Shown: positions 26,701 through 33,291 of the stretch, piece after piece | Numbering within the stretch: position 1 is the first letter of the stretch | Layout: each line of letters opens with the position of its first letter | Assembly: GCA_049515655.1 (NCBI GenBank) | Contig: JBEKTW010000019.1 | Span: 10,647-74,646, forward strand | Reading direction: 5' to 3' | DNA: 64,000 bases | DNA from: JBEKTW01 sp049515655 | GTDB lineage: Bacteria > Bacteroidota > Ignavibacteria > UBA10030 > SZUA-254 | Position numbers and translations under genes: made by a program | Notes under the pieces: model-generated | The model's database searches: none | Seen by the model: only the letters and a program-made list of their open reading frames with translations | Told to the model about the DNA's origin: nothing

Positions 26701-29589
26701 AAGCTGCTTCGTTGAGGCATCCTGACATTGAGATAGGAAAAGCGGATAGAATGCTCCCTGGCTTGAATTCCAATACTCGCCGTATTTAGTGTTTGTTCTG
26801 ATACGAAGGTTGGTCGCATCGTTATCAAATCTGCCGAACCAATGTGTCGGACCCAACCCGTAGACGAGAGTATCACCAGGGGTATCCAGGGCGGGGGAAA
26901 AGTTATCCCAGAGAAGGAACGCTTGCGTCGATGTGAAACTCTTGACCTTCAACCATGGAAGGACGTAGTAAAGGAAGCTTGCGTCCCGGTTGAAAACCGG
27001 ACCTGTGGTTTGCATGACCTCCTGAAGATTGTAAAGTCCCCATCCCGCCATAAAATCGGCTGTCGGGTCGGGCATGATGTATGCATTCTGGATGAAAGGG
27101 GCCGTCATATACGTGTCAGACCCCCCCCAGAATGAGCCCATGCCCTGGGGGTCTCTGAAGAAATTAAGCCACTCCAGAAGCATAATATTAGTCAAGCTCG
27201 GCGGCAGTGTGTACACGAGCAGGAGATGCTTGAAGTCCGAGGGGTAATTCCTGAAGGAGTGGTCTGCAGAGAAATCATTAATTGAACCCTTAAAGGTATA
27301 GAATGGTTTATTGTTCGGGTAACTGTACGATTGCCAATCATAGTTATAAGCCGAGCTGACATTCGAGTACCTGGCGTTCGGAATGTAAGGGGCGTTAAGA
27401 ACAAGGCTGGAGATGGCGAACTGTGACGCGCGGTGAACGAATTGATCGGCAGTGGTTTGCCGATCGAAATTCATCTGCTGGCTGTTTTCATCGCGGGCAT
27501 CTATTGAATACACATGCTGGGCATCGGATTGTTGCAGAGTTATCTGCGACGTCGCGGGTACTGCAATATTTTCCCGGGTGACATACGTGTTCTGAACACT
27601 CGAGAAAAATAACGCAACGATGTCGTATGTTCCTGAGGGTAAGAGTATCCTCGGATAGTCAGAGGTCGTTAGACTTGTAACTGAAAAATCCCGGCCATTA
27701 TGAATAAGGAAAGAGGGGTTGGTCCCGACGAGAGTTAAGTCAAGATACGGTGTTTTCATGAATGAGAACGGGACCGATATTGTATCGCTTTGCGATACGG
27801 CCCGTACAGTTCCTGTGTAAGGGAAGCTGACACTCCCGGACGGGTTGTTATTTGCTACCAGGTTTCCATTCACTGAAAACGAAATCACTACAATCGCCGT
27901 ATCCCCGGGATTCAGGGCTATGGATGAAGGCGTGAACGTTGCACTGACACCATTGGGGGCACCTGCCATTAAGGAGAACTGATACGTCGGGGAGTTTCCC
28001 GACATGTTGCGTACGGCAAGTGTTTCTTGTTCCGTCCAGGTCGATTGGTTGAGGTCATAGAAACCGAGGTTCAACGATGCGGGAGTCACAACCCCGGGTT
28101 TTAACGCTGCAGCATAAACATCAATTCGCCCGCTGCCTTGTGTCCAGAGGTTCGCACCGATGTTCTTCGCAGTTTCCATCAGGAGACCTTTTATGACAGC
28201 CGGCGATGAACCACGGTGCAGCTGCAGCAGTAATGCCGACGCGCCGGCGACGTGAGGTGTCGACATCGAAGTGCCGCTGTACTGTATGTACCCCCCACCC
28301 GCCTTTGCGGAATTGATGGAGACACCCGGGGCCAGAACATCGGGTTTAATACCAAATAACTTTTTGGAAGGACCGCGGGAGCTAAACGATGCAATGTGGT
28401 CGGTATTGTCAGTCGCGCCAACTGTCAAAGCTGTTCGCGCCACGCCCGGCGACTGAATAGTCTTGTAGCTCGAACCCGAATTGCCCGCAGCAACCACACA
28501 CTCTACTCCATTTGCCACAGCATTGTCAACTGCCTGACATAATGGGTCATCCGGATCGCCTGACCCGCCAAGACTCAGATTTATGATATCTACGGCGTCA
28601 TCTGTGGCCGGGTTGCCGTCCGGGTCAAGAGCCATCTCGATACCAGCAATCACCGACGAGCTTGAACCGGAGCCTGTCGCATCGAGAACCTTAAACGCCA
28701 TCAATTTCGCGTGCGGTGCGACACCTCGCAAAGATGTAGGGGGAGGACCATTGGCAGCCGCGATCCCTGCAACATGCGTCCCATGTCCATTATCATCCAT
28801 GGGGTCGGCGTCGTTATTGACCAGGTCATACCCACCGATAACTTTGGTGTTGGGAAAAGGCGCTCCCCCAAGTGCCTCGTGAAGATAGTCAATGCCGGTA
28901 TCAAGTATTCCAATGACAACGCTGTCCCCCTCCGCCCCCGTCTTCGCCCATACCGTATCGGCACGGATGACATCGTTGCTCACGTCATCGACGAGCTGAA
29001 CCTGTACGTCGTCATCAACTCTCTCTACATAAGGAAGTTCCTTGATCTGCTCGACCATCCATCTTCTCGTTGAAATTGCTATCCCGTTCAAAGAGCGCTT
29101 GTATTCATATTTCAAGTGCGTCGCTGAGGGTTTGAACGACTTTGGCAATGGACTGAGCGGGGCAGACTCAATACTCGTGACATCTCTCATGCATTGCTGG
29201 TGTTCGGTCTGGATTTGCCTGAGGGTAGAACTGTACGTTGCCGGGGCAAAGTGTTTCGAGTAATGCTTATGAAGGACGAGTGGTGGGGTCTTAAATTGCA
29301 CAATAACATTCACTGTTTCATTTGGATCGAATGTAATCCTCCCGAGGACGCTATCTCCCTTCATGAATGAGACAATCTCCGACCCGGCAGCAAGCTCCTG
29401 CGGTAGCGTGCCACCACCGACCTCAGCGTTAACGGCCTTCGAGGTACTCGGCTGCGTCGTGGAGTATTGAAAAGATGAGTTGTTTCTGCGGACGCTTTTA
29501 ACCTGACCATCTAGCTGGCAGAAACCGGCGAGGAGGATGAAGAGAAGTTCAAATCCGACGAATGAGAGCCTCTTTTGAATCGAATGCAT
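20725..29589 (-). CDS. Giant secreted subtilase with 14 ASH (Ig-like) repeats and C-terminal sorting domain
   Basis: 2954 residues. Order: signal peptide (1-28), inhibitor-like propeptide region (about 85-195), S8 protease domain with D230 (GILDTGID), H269 (DNGHGTHVAG) and S441 (GTSMSTPHVAG), a region of about 650 residues including beta-rich parts, then 14 tandem repeats of about 102 residues from about 1150 to 2578 (pattern FGNVL...DSF.I.N.G...F.P.D.G...DTV.V.GRG). A GWNLVSVPL module follows, and the end carries YPNPFNPTTTLRYQLP and GVYIYRLE of a T9SS type A-like sorting domain. The catalytic triad is complete, so it is probably an active exoprotease on the surface or released. It is alone between two tRNA-Gln relics. 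Repeats 5-8 duplicate repeats 1-4. Confidence 0.92.
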   Translation of the reverse strand: MHSIQKRLSFVGFELLFILLAGFCQLDGQVKSVRRNNSSFQYSTTQPSTSKAVNAEVGGGTLPQELAAGSEIVSFMKGDSVLGRITFDPNETVNVIVQFKTPPLVLHKHYSKHFAPATYSSTLRQIQTEHQQCMRDVTSIESAPLSPLPKSFKPSATHLKYEYKRSLNGIAISTRRWMVEQIKELPYVERVDDDVQVQLVDDVSNDVIRADTVWAKTGAEGDSVVIGILDTGIDYLHEALGGAPFPNTKVIGGYDLVNNDADPMDDNGHGTHVAGIAAANGPPPTSLRGVAPHAKLMAFKVLDATGSGSSSSVIAGIEMALDPDGNPATDDAVDIINLSLGGSGDPDDPLCQAVDNAVANGVECVVAAGNSGSSYKTIQSPGVARTALTVGATDNTDHIASFSSRGPSKKLFGIKPDVLAPGVSINSAKAGGGYIQYSGTSMSTPHVAGASALLLQLHRGSSPAVIKGLLMETAKNIGANLWTQGSGRIDVYAAALKPGVVTPASLNLGFYDLNQSTWTEQETLAVRNMSGNSPTYQFSLMAGAPNGVSATFTPSSIALNPGDTAIVVISFSVNGNLVANNNPSGSVSFPYTGTVRAVSQSDTISVPFSFMKTPYLDLTLVGTNPSFLIHNGRDFSVTSLTTSDYPRILLPSGTYDIVALFFSSVQNTYVTRENIAVPATSQITLQQSDAQHVYSIDARDENSQQMNFDRQTTADQFVHRASQFAISSLVLNAPYIPNARYSNVSSAYNYDWQSYSYPNNKPFYTFKGSINDFSADHSFRNYPSDFKHLLLVYTLPPSLTNIMLLEWLNFFRDPQGMGSFWGGSDTYMTAPFIQNAYIMPDPTADFMAGWGLYNLQEVMQTTGPVFNRDASFLYYVLPWLKVKSFTSTQAFLLWDNFSPALDTPGDTLVYGLGPTHWFGRFDNDATNLRIRTNTKYGEYWNSSQGAFYPLFLSQCQDASTKQLTFKLFDASNALIQSGALLDHGTRIITAGNYYDYFADIQVGTGGTYRLEIQDTAYFVQGRQGVALMRATMNTMSGDPNPPSMKTFNILAGNTFTDIITDGQTGTVKFQVNDDHGLQSVVASYRAESDTAWNNLVVTQDSTSYSAIINSNIPHGYVSLRVTATDNSGNTLEYSASPAFKLGSGFPVCVLSCDTMNLGWVLLGTPFIDSMTVTNTGSSVLNVDTVRSDDLWITISPHSASLVPLASQKFYITYTAASVGTHYGHIIFGHNAAGSPDSVVVKGLNVTTMGQGCAIVPASLNLGTVTIGSSRTDSLMATNTGATRLLLSAHLSSDPFGLSLTPCCRSISALTSRSFYVTWAPPSTGVYNGIAQFDFSGTGSPILVPVTGAGINSAPSVSPTSITFGNVLTTTPRRDSITVTNTGPVVLHLYSIASSTTSFIITPKSDSLNPSTSKKYYVVFSPADTGIKTGAIVFTHDAAGPPDTVSVNGRGIAPTFSASTSSFVFGNLLVHGSKTDSFSLSNRGNVVVHFSATLTPTVGPFQFSPVTDSISPSGSRTFRVTFNPSDTGTRAGNIVVTFDAAGSPDTIPVNGRGIAPGFSSADTVNLGWVLLGVPFVDSLTVTNTGSSVLNVDTVRSDDTRITVSPHSASLVPLASQKFYITYTPDSVGAHSGHIIFWHNAAGSPDSVVVSGLNVTTMGQGCAIMPASLNLGTVCIGSSRMDSLMATNTGATRLLLSAHLSTDPIGLSLTPSNRIISALTSRYFYVTWAPPSAGVYNGIAEFDFSGTGSPILVPVTGAGINSAPSVSPASITFGDVLTTVPKRDSVIVTNTGPVLLHLYSITSSSKSFIITPKSDSLNPNTGKKYYLTFSPADTGMKAGAIVFTHDAAGPPDTVVVNGRGIAPTFSASTSSLVFGNLLVRGSKTDSFSLSNRGNAVLHFSAVLTPASGPFQFPSTTDSISPSGSRTFRVTFSPSDTGMRAGSIIIASDAAGSPDTIPVNGRGIAPGFSSTRTNLQYGNTLIQSIKADSFIVMNTGNAMLHFSATLTPAVGPFQFSPATDSISPSGNRTFHVTFSPADTGMHTGNIIFTFDAAGSPDTLTVTGRGVAPGCLVTRTNITFGNVLAHGSRADSFSIANPGTAMLHIFASLVPTNAPFQLVSVNDSVSPGNSKNFRLTFSPSDTGSKVGMVIINHDAGGVPDTVLLNGRGVAPMFAASAMSIGFGNVLVHGSNADSFSVSNPGSAMLHFSVSLTPSAGSFQLASVIDSISPANSKEFHVSFSPADTGAKSGKIIFLHDATGSPDTVYVNGRGVAPSIRLSRTSVTFGNVLVHASKPDSISITNPGTAVLHFTASLTPAGGALQFTAVADSIPPQSAKLLRVSFAPGDTGINSGVIVFTHDAVGSPDTVPVYGRGVAPAFSVSKASLSFGSIPVNSSRTDSFAISNPGTAMLHFSMTLSPAVGSFHISTTGDSIPPLAGKNYYITFSPIDTGLKAGTARIIHDAIGSPDTVRLRGRGIMSPVFFAQSRGLSLGNVVLGTSEQDSIIVKNLGAIELNIDSVTSDNPEFGVFPFAGIISPATSRTFSLIFSPATTGTRTGNIVFYDNSDTSPDTVVVQGESIMQVGIDNGWNLVSVPLVVSDHRKNIVYPAAVSNAFAYQGGYIKEDALKNGVGYWLKFNAAQSASMSGVLLESDTISVSAGWNIIGSITRNLPVSAMKQLGTTIESMLYGYNRGYHFSDTLQAGKGYWIKVRTSGNLVLSTSLIVAKAENSYSVQEALHGFDSLVIEDAQGGSQGLFFGELSSVGLQSPDQLTYYDLPPAPPGGVLDVRFASGRMVEVADDCVPKESPILISGASYPLTVSWNVHNQSSVTDLQVGARQIRLWAKGRTAVQQPVSGMLLKFGGASGVPRQFLLEQNYPNPFNPTTTLRYQLPVDSKVTLQIYNILGQVIATLVDGLEEAGYKSVVWNPDNITSGVYIYRLEVAGNTNQKQKFVQARKMLLIR
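23680..26140 (-). repeat. Tandem duplication of a four-repeat block inside the subtilase gene
   Basis: ASH repeats 1-4 (about 26140-24910) and 5-8 (about 24910-23680) match in order at both protein and DNA level; for example the GWVLLG and TTMGQGC segments recur about 1.23 kb apart. Repeats 9-14 are more divergent and related to the fourth repeat type. Confidence 0.8.
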
Positions 29590-29928
29590 TTCTTGACCCG
29601 ATCATTGCCAAATGAATTATGAGCTCATTTGAGACCTAGCTCAACAGGAAGATGCTGAAATATGGGACTGCTCGGAAAGAACACGTACCTCAGTGATGTG
29701 ACGAATTTACGAAACCTGTTGGCGAGAATCAAGTATGGACCCAAAGGACTATTTCCCTAAGATCCGAAATGGTCCACGGTTAGAAGGATCTGCTCAGACT
29801 GCGAATTTCCTGACTGCAGTTCCGCCTGCGGTTTAATTTCATATCAAGAAGAAGGCTATTGGGTGGCAAAGTACCGGAAAATTCAAATCGACGGTAAGAT
29901 TTTGATAAGATTTCTTCCTGAGAACGAA

Positions 29929-29952
29929 AAAGGGCAGTGAGAACTGCCCTTT
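29929..29952 (-). terminator. Rho-independent terminator behind the tRNA-Gln fragment
   Basis: Minus-strand stem AAAGGGCAGT, loop TCTC, stem ACTGCCCTTT (10 perfect pairs) followed by TTC. It begins 5 bases after the tRNA 3' end, the normal place for a tRNA terminator. Confidence 0.75.
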
Positions 29953-29957
29953 CTAAG

Positions 29958-30004
29958 CTGCCCGGCTAGGATTTGAACCTAGACTTCCCTGATCCAGAGT
30001 TAAG
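29958..30004 (-). pseudogene. tRNA-Gln(CUG) relic, 3' half
   Basis: On the minus strand: a 7-base loop CTCTGGA with anticodon CTG, stem side TCAGG, variable bases, a perfect T-arm (CTAGG-TTCAAAT-CCTAG), acceptor CCGGGCA and discriminator G. The 5' side of the anticodon stem pairs only partly (CTTAA), and no D-arm or 5' acceptor TGCCCGG is found upstream. So this is a 3' half only, still followed by its terminator. Confidence 0.6.
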
Positions 30005-30214
30005 AGAGTCGGCACAGGATGGTTCAATCCATCTTTGGTCCGGATTTCGGACTTCCCTCCTTTTCCTTCTTCAGTTTCGTTTCACTGATTGAAACAAGCC
30101 TGAACGTGTCGCCGTCGGCCATTCCCTTCACATCGACCAAAATCTCTTTCTCTTTTTTCGTTTTCCGAATTAGCGCCAGGGCTTTCGTCTTGCCGGCGAC
30201 ATCGAAGCAGACAG

Positions 30215-31684
30215 CTATTGCCGCACACGGATGAAGCGCGTGATATTCCCGACAAGAAGCGTCGTGAGGCAGCCGATGAGAGTGTGCCAGGTGTAATCGA
30301 TGTTCGTGAGCCAGAGCACCATGAGCATTACAAACAATCCGGAGAGAAAACCGGCGTACGCGTCGGCCTGATTTGTGCGTTTGAACGTCAGTCCGAGGAG
30401 AAACGTTCCCAGCAACCCGCCGTACGTGACGGAGGCAATCTTCAAACCAATTTCGACGACCGGATTGTGCGTGTCGGTGAAGACCATTGCCCCTCCGATG
30501 AGGACAATTCCCCAAACGAGCGTAAAAACTCTTGACCACACGATCTCCTGCCTGCCGTCGAGTGATTTTCCCTTTGACGTCAGCCGGAAGACATCCAGGA
30601 ATGTTGACGAAGCGAGCGAGCTGATGGAAGATGATAGTGATCCCATGGCAGAAGCCAGCACGCTCGCGATGAGGAGTCCGGAAATACCGGTCGGCAGCGC
30701 TTCGACGATGAACTTCGGGAAGATCTCATCCGACGATTTCAAGCCAAGCTGGCCGAACGATACGCCTCCATAGTAAGCATAAAGACACAATCCGAGGATG
30801 AGAAAGAAGCCGAACTGTATCAGGATGAGCGTCGCGTCGAGCATCAGCGCACGTTGACTGTCCCATCGCGTCCTGCATCCCAGCAGTCGCTGGACGAGAA
30901 GCTGGTCTGTTCCGTGAGACGCCATCGTCAGAAAGGTGCCGCCGAGCAGGCCACCGACCAACGTATATGGTGTTGAAAGGAATTCGATGAAGCTGTGCCC
31001 CCAGTTCCCATTCACGACTTCAAACTTGTTAAGTCCGTTCCTGCCCGCAAATTCAACAACGGTGGCCCAGCCGTCCGGGAGATGATGGATCATGATCGCC
31101 ATGGAGACGACCGCGCCGGCCAGGTACGTGAAAAGTTGCACGACGTCCATCGCGACCACAGCCCGCAAACCGCCCACGTAGGTATAGATGAGCGTGAATA
31201 CTCCTATGACGAGAATGCTCGCCGGATAGCTCAATCCGGTAATAAGATGAACGGGGATTGCCGTCGCAAACAACCTGACGCCGGACGCCAGCACACGTGT
31301 GATGATAAAAACCGAAGATGTAAACTTGCGGAGCGAAAGTCCGAAGCGCTTCCCCAGATAATCATACGCGGTTTCCAGATTTCCGGCATAATACGCCGGG
31401 ATGAAGATTACGCTGACAAGGAGGCGTCCGATGAAATATCCAAACACGAGCTGGAGAAAATGCATGTTGGATATGTAGGCAAGGCCCGGGATGCTGATGA
31501 AGGTGAGCGTGCTTGTTTCGCTGGCAACGATGGAAAACCCAACAGACCACCACGACATCGTTCCGCCGCCGAGGAAGTAATCGCGGGCCGAAGATTGTTT
31601 CCCGCCGGCGAGAACACCGAGCGCCGTCACGCCCACCAGGTAAAACGCAACGATGAGATAATCAAGAGAAGTGAAACCCATCAC
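30215..31684 (-). CDS. Sodium:solute symporter family (SSS) transporter
   Basis: 489 residues with about 13 membrane spans. The opening LDYLIVAFYLVGVTALG, the YFLGGGTMSWWSVGFSIVASETSTLTFISIPG stretch and the GGLRAVVAMDVVQ segment are typical of SLC5-type sodium-coupled uptake. The substrate (sugar, carboxylate or amino acid) cannot be read from sequence. The stop at 30215 is followed by a coding-like stretch in another frame, so a frameshift at the C-terminus is possible. The STAS gene lies 45 bases upstream on the same strand. Confidence 0.88.
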   Translation of the reverse strand: MMGFTSLDYLIVAFYLVGVTALGVLAGGKQSSARDYFLGGGTMSWWSVGFSIVASETSTLTFISIPGLAYISNMHFLQLVFGYFIGRLLVSVIFIPAYYAGNLETAYDYLGKRFGLSLRKFTSSVFIITRVLASGVRLFATAIPVHLITGLSYPASILVIGVFTLIYTYVGGLRAVVAMDVVQLFTYLAGAVVSMAIMIHHLPDGWATVVEFAGRNGLNKFEVVNGNWGHSFIEFLSTPYTLVGGLLGGTFLTMASHGTDQLLVQRLLGCRTRWDSQRALMLDATLILIQFGFFLILGLCLYAYYGGVSFGQLGLKSSDEIFPKFIVEALPTGISGLLIASVLASAMGSLSSSISSLASSTFLDVFRLTSKGKSLDGRQEIVWSRVFTLVWGIVLIGGAMVFTDTHNPVVEIGLKIASVTYGGLLGTFLLGLTFKRTNQADAYAGFLSGLFVMLMVLWLTNIDYTWHTLIGCLTTLLVGNITRFIRVRQ

Positions 31685-31729
31685 TCCTCCCGGGGCGGAA
31701 GGAACGAGGGGGGAGAAAATGCCGCCCTG

Positions 31730-32065
31730 TCAGTTCTTAATAGCTTCAGCAACCGTTTTGCTGATTGTAAACACGCGGTCGAGCTGGGTTATCTTGATCA
31801 GATCCAGCACCTTCTTGTGAACATTGGCCAGATGGATGGAACCGCCGTGTTCACGCATCGCCCGGTCGGCGATGAGGAGCGCACTGAGTCCGCTGCTGTC
31901 GCAGAACTCGACACTTTTCAAATCCACAACCAGTTTCTTCGCGACCTTCGGTTTACAGAGCAGAAGAAATTCCGCCTTCAGTTCAGCGGCGACCGTCGCG
32001 TCGAGCTTGCGCTCGTTCAACTTGAAAATTGTCGTCTGCCCGTTTTTTTTCTGTTCAAATTTCAT
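31730..32065 (-). CDS. STAS-domain anti-sigma-factor antagonist-like protein
   Basis: 111 residues from the start I prefer, ATG 32065 (MKFEQKKNGQ); a longer reading to 32104 adds 13 atypical residues. The fold runs LDATVAAELKAEF, LVVDLKSVEFCDSSGLSALL, where the serine of CDSSG is the usual phosphorylation site of SpoIIAA-like proteins. Such proteins switch anti-sigma factors in stress or envelope signalling. No partner kinase is adjacent, though a phosphatase or kinase may be elsewhere. No clear ribosome site is seen. Confidence 0.85.
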   Translation of the reverse strand: MKFEQKKNGQTTIFKLNERKLDATVAAELKAEFLLLCKPKVAKKLVVDLKSVEFCDSSGLSALLIADRAMREHGGSIHLANVHKKVLDLIKITQLDRVFTISKTVAEAIKN

Positions 32066-32139
32066 ATGAGTTAAGATTATGTTACTAACTGACATTACCC
32101 ACAATGATGTTCGCTTTCCGAAATTCGAAGCACTAAATC

Positions 32140-32309
32140 CGAAATCTTAAACAATATCCAACTTCCAAATCCAAAAATCAAAACATCAATCAGAACGACA
32201 AACTTTTTTGATTTTTTAGATGCTGGTACTTGGTGCTTGTGTAGAATTTAGATATTAAGATTTAGGATTTGTTTAGAGTTTCGATATTCGAATTTAGAGT
32301 TTCCTAATC
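32140..32309. repeat. AT-rich intergenic repeat, locus f
   Basis: Contains the 17-base word at 32261-32277 shared with locus b (7057-7073, inverted) and several AGATATTAAGATTTAGG-type words. It lies between the GT9-like gene and the STAS gene. No ORF. Confidence 0.6.
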
Positions 32310-32849
32310 TTAGAACATTGCGAGACAGGCCGCAAACTGGTTATAGATGGCCTGCGGCGTGCCCGGCGTTTTCAAATTTACCTGCACATTGAAGAAGACA
32401 TCGGATGCCGGGTGAGTAAAACCCACTCGCACCCTCGCCCCGGCCGCCTTGCAAATATACGCAGTGTAGAGCACGAAGTCAAGATTGAGGTCAACCGCCG
32501 TATCGTACTCACGACTCTCGATCCGCTGGAGAAGCGACCGCGTCGGCAGGGAGAACCTGTTGATATCCAGAGGGTCGATGCGAATCACTTCACATCGCTG
32601 GTAATCGATAAGCGATGTCGCCCGCGTGCCGCTGCTCACGACGGTCAGATGAAGATGGTTGAGGCGATACCGGAATTCACGAAGGGCATTTGAAGCGATA
32701 ATGGCGTCCTCGTATCCGATTGGCAGCGTGATCAGTACGTTCCGGGCACCGCTGAAAAACTTTGTAAGATCCTGCACCCGCTCAATATCATTACGAAATT
32801 GAAAGCGGGCAAATTGCAGACCCATCCATCCTAGAGTGCTTTCGAACAT
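32310..32849 (-). CDS. Single-domain GT9/heptosyltransferase-like protein
   Basis: 179 residues. The region RNVLITLPIGYEDAIIASNALREFRYR followed by EYDTAVDLNLDFVLYTAYICKAAGARVRVGF resembles the N-terminal Rossmann domain of ADP-heptose:LPS heptosyltransferases (GT9). The C-terminal nucleotide-sugar-binding domain is absent. The frame ends normally at a stop, so this may be a stand-alone domain or an old truncation. The function is open. It lies downstream of the SWIM-finger gene with a 73-base gap. Confidence 0.55.
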   Translation of the reverse strand: MFESTLGWMGLQFARFQFRNDIERVQDLTKFFSGARNVLITLPIGYEDAIIASNALREFRYRLNHLHLTVVSSGTRATSLIDYQRCEVIRIDPLDINRFSLPTRSLLQRIESREYDTAVDLNLDFVLYTAYICKAAGARVRVGFTHPASDVFFNVQVNLKTPGTPQAIYNQFAACLAMF

Positions 32850-32922
32850 AAGCGGTCAGCCTTTAACCGCTGATAAAAAATGATTCTCATCCCGCAACTC
32901 GGGAAACTCTTTAATTGCCATG

Positions 32923-33282
32923 TTAACCCTTTGGATGTCCATGTGTTAGTTCGTATGCTAAATCTTTTTTTAAGGTTTTTACGTGCTCTTTAAGTTTATC
33001 CATCTCACGCTCGACCCCTTCAAGCTGCTTCTCATACTCGTCGAGCCGGCGTTTTAGAGTGGGATAAGCAGGCGATGATAACACCTCAGTCAACAACTTC
33101 TCTTGGTCCCGATCATATAACATCATACGGTCCCCTTTAAGAAGAGCAAGTTTGTGTTTACACATCTGCTGATAACTACCAGCTTCGCAGTGACAGAACA
33201 CACGGAGAGAACCGGAGTCGTCCGAAAAGTCAACAGGGTGACAATCGCCCGAGCTGCCAGAAGCAAGAATCGTTACCTTCAT
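32923..33282 (-). CDS. SWIM-type zinc-finger protein with coiled-coil tail
   Basis: 119 residues. The N-terminal half is a beta-rich SWIM unit: C30-H-C32, then C41-K-H43, that is CxCx8CxH, in the context GSLRVFCHCEAGSYQQMCKHKLALL. The second half (about 75-112) is charged and helical with heptad spacing. SWIM fingers bind DNA or protein. It starts 9 bases after the ligA stop and must be cotranscribed with it, which hints at a role with the ligase or in DNA repair. Confidence 0.65.
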   Translation of the reverse strand: MKVTILASGSSGDCHPVDFSDDSGSLRVFCHCEAGSYQQMCKHKLALLKGDRMMLYDRDQEKLLTEVLSSPAYPTLKRRLDEYEKQLEGVEREMDKLKEHVKTLKKDLAYELTHGHPKG

Positions 33283-33291
33283 CCCGTTCCA

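Larger units (their letters stand above)
29590..30214. other. Gene-poor gap with a Cys-rich coding fragment and a symporter-adjacent vestige
   Basis: On the plus strand 29761-29940 is an open frame of 59 residues without a start codon, with CSDCEFPDC and SSACG, then a basic segment; it looks like the tail of a lost gene. On the minus strand, 30024-30216 reads as plausible protein (KTKKEKEILVDVKG, ending in GPKMD) in a frame different from the symporter and also without a start. Both may be remnants left by rearrangement around the tRNA-Gln piece. Otherwise the gap holds the tRNA fragment and its terminator. Confidence 0.35.

Noticed and set aside
30024..30539. 171-codon minus-strand frame overlapping the symporter
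   Set aside because: Most of it is the shadow of the symporter gene; only the last 64 codons look coding, and they are recorded as a possible vestige.
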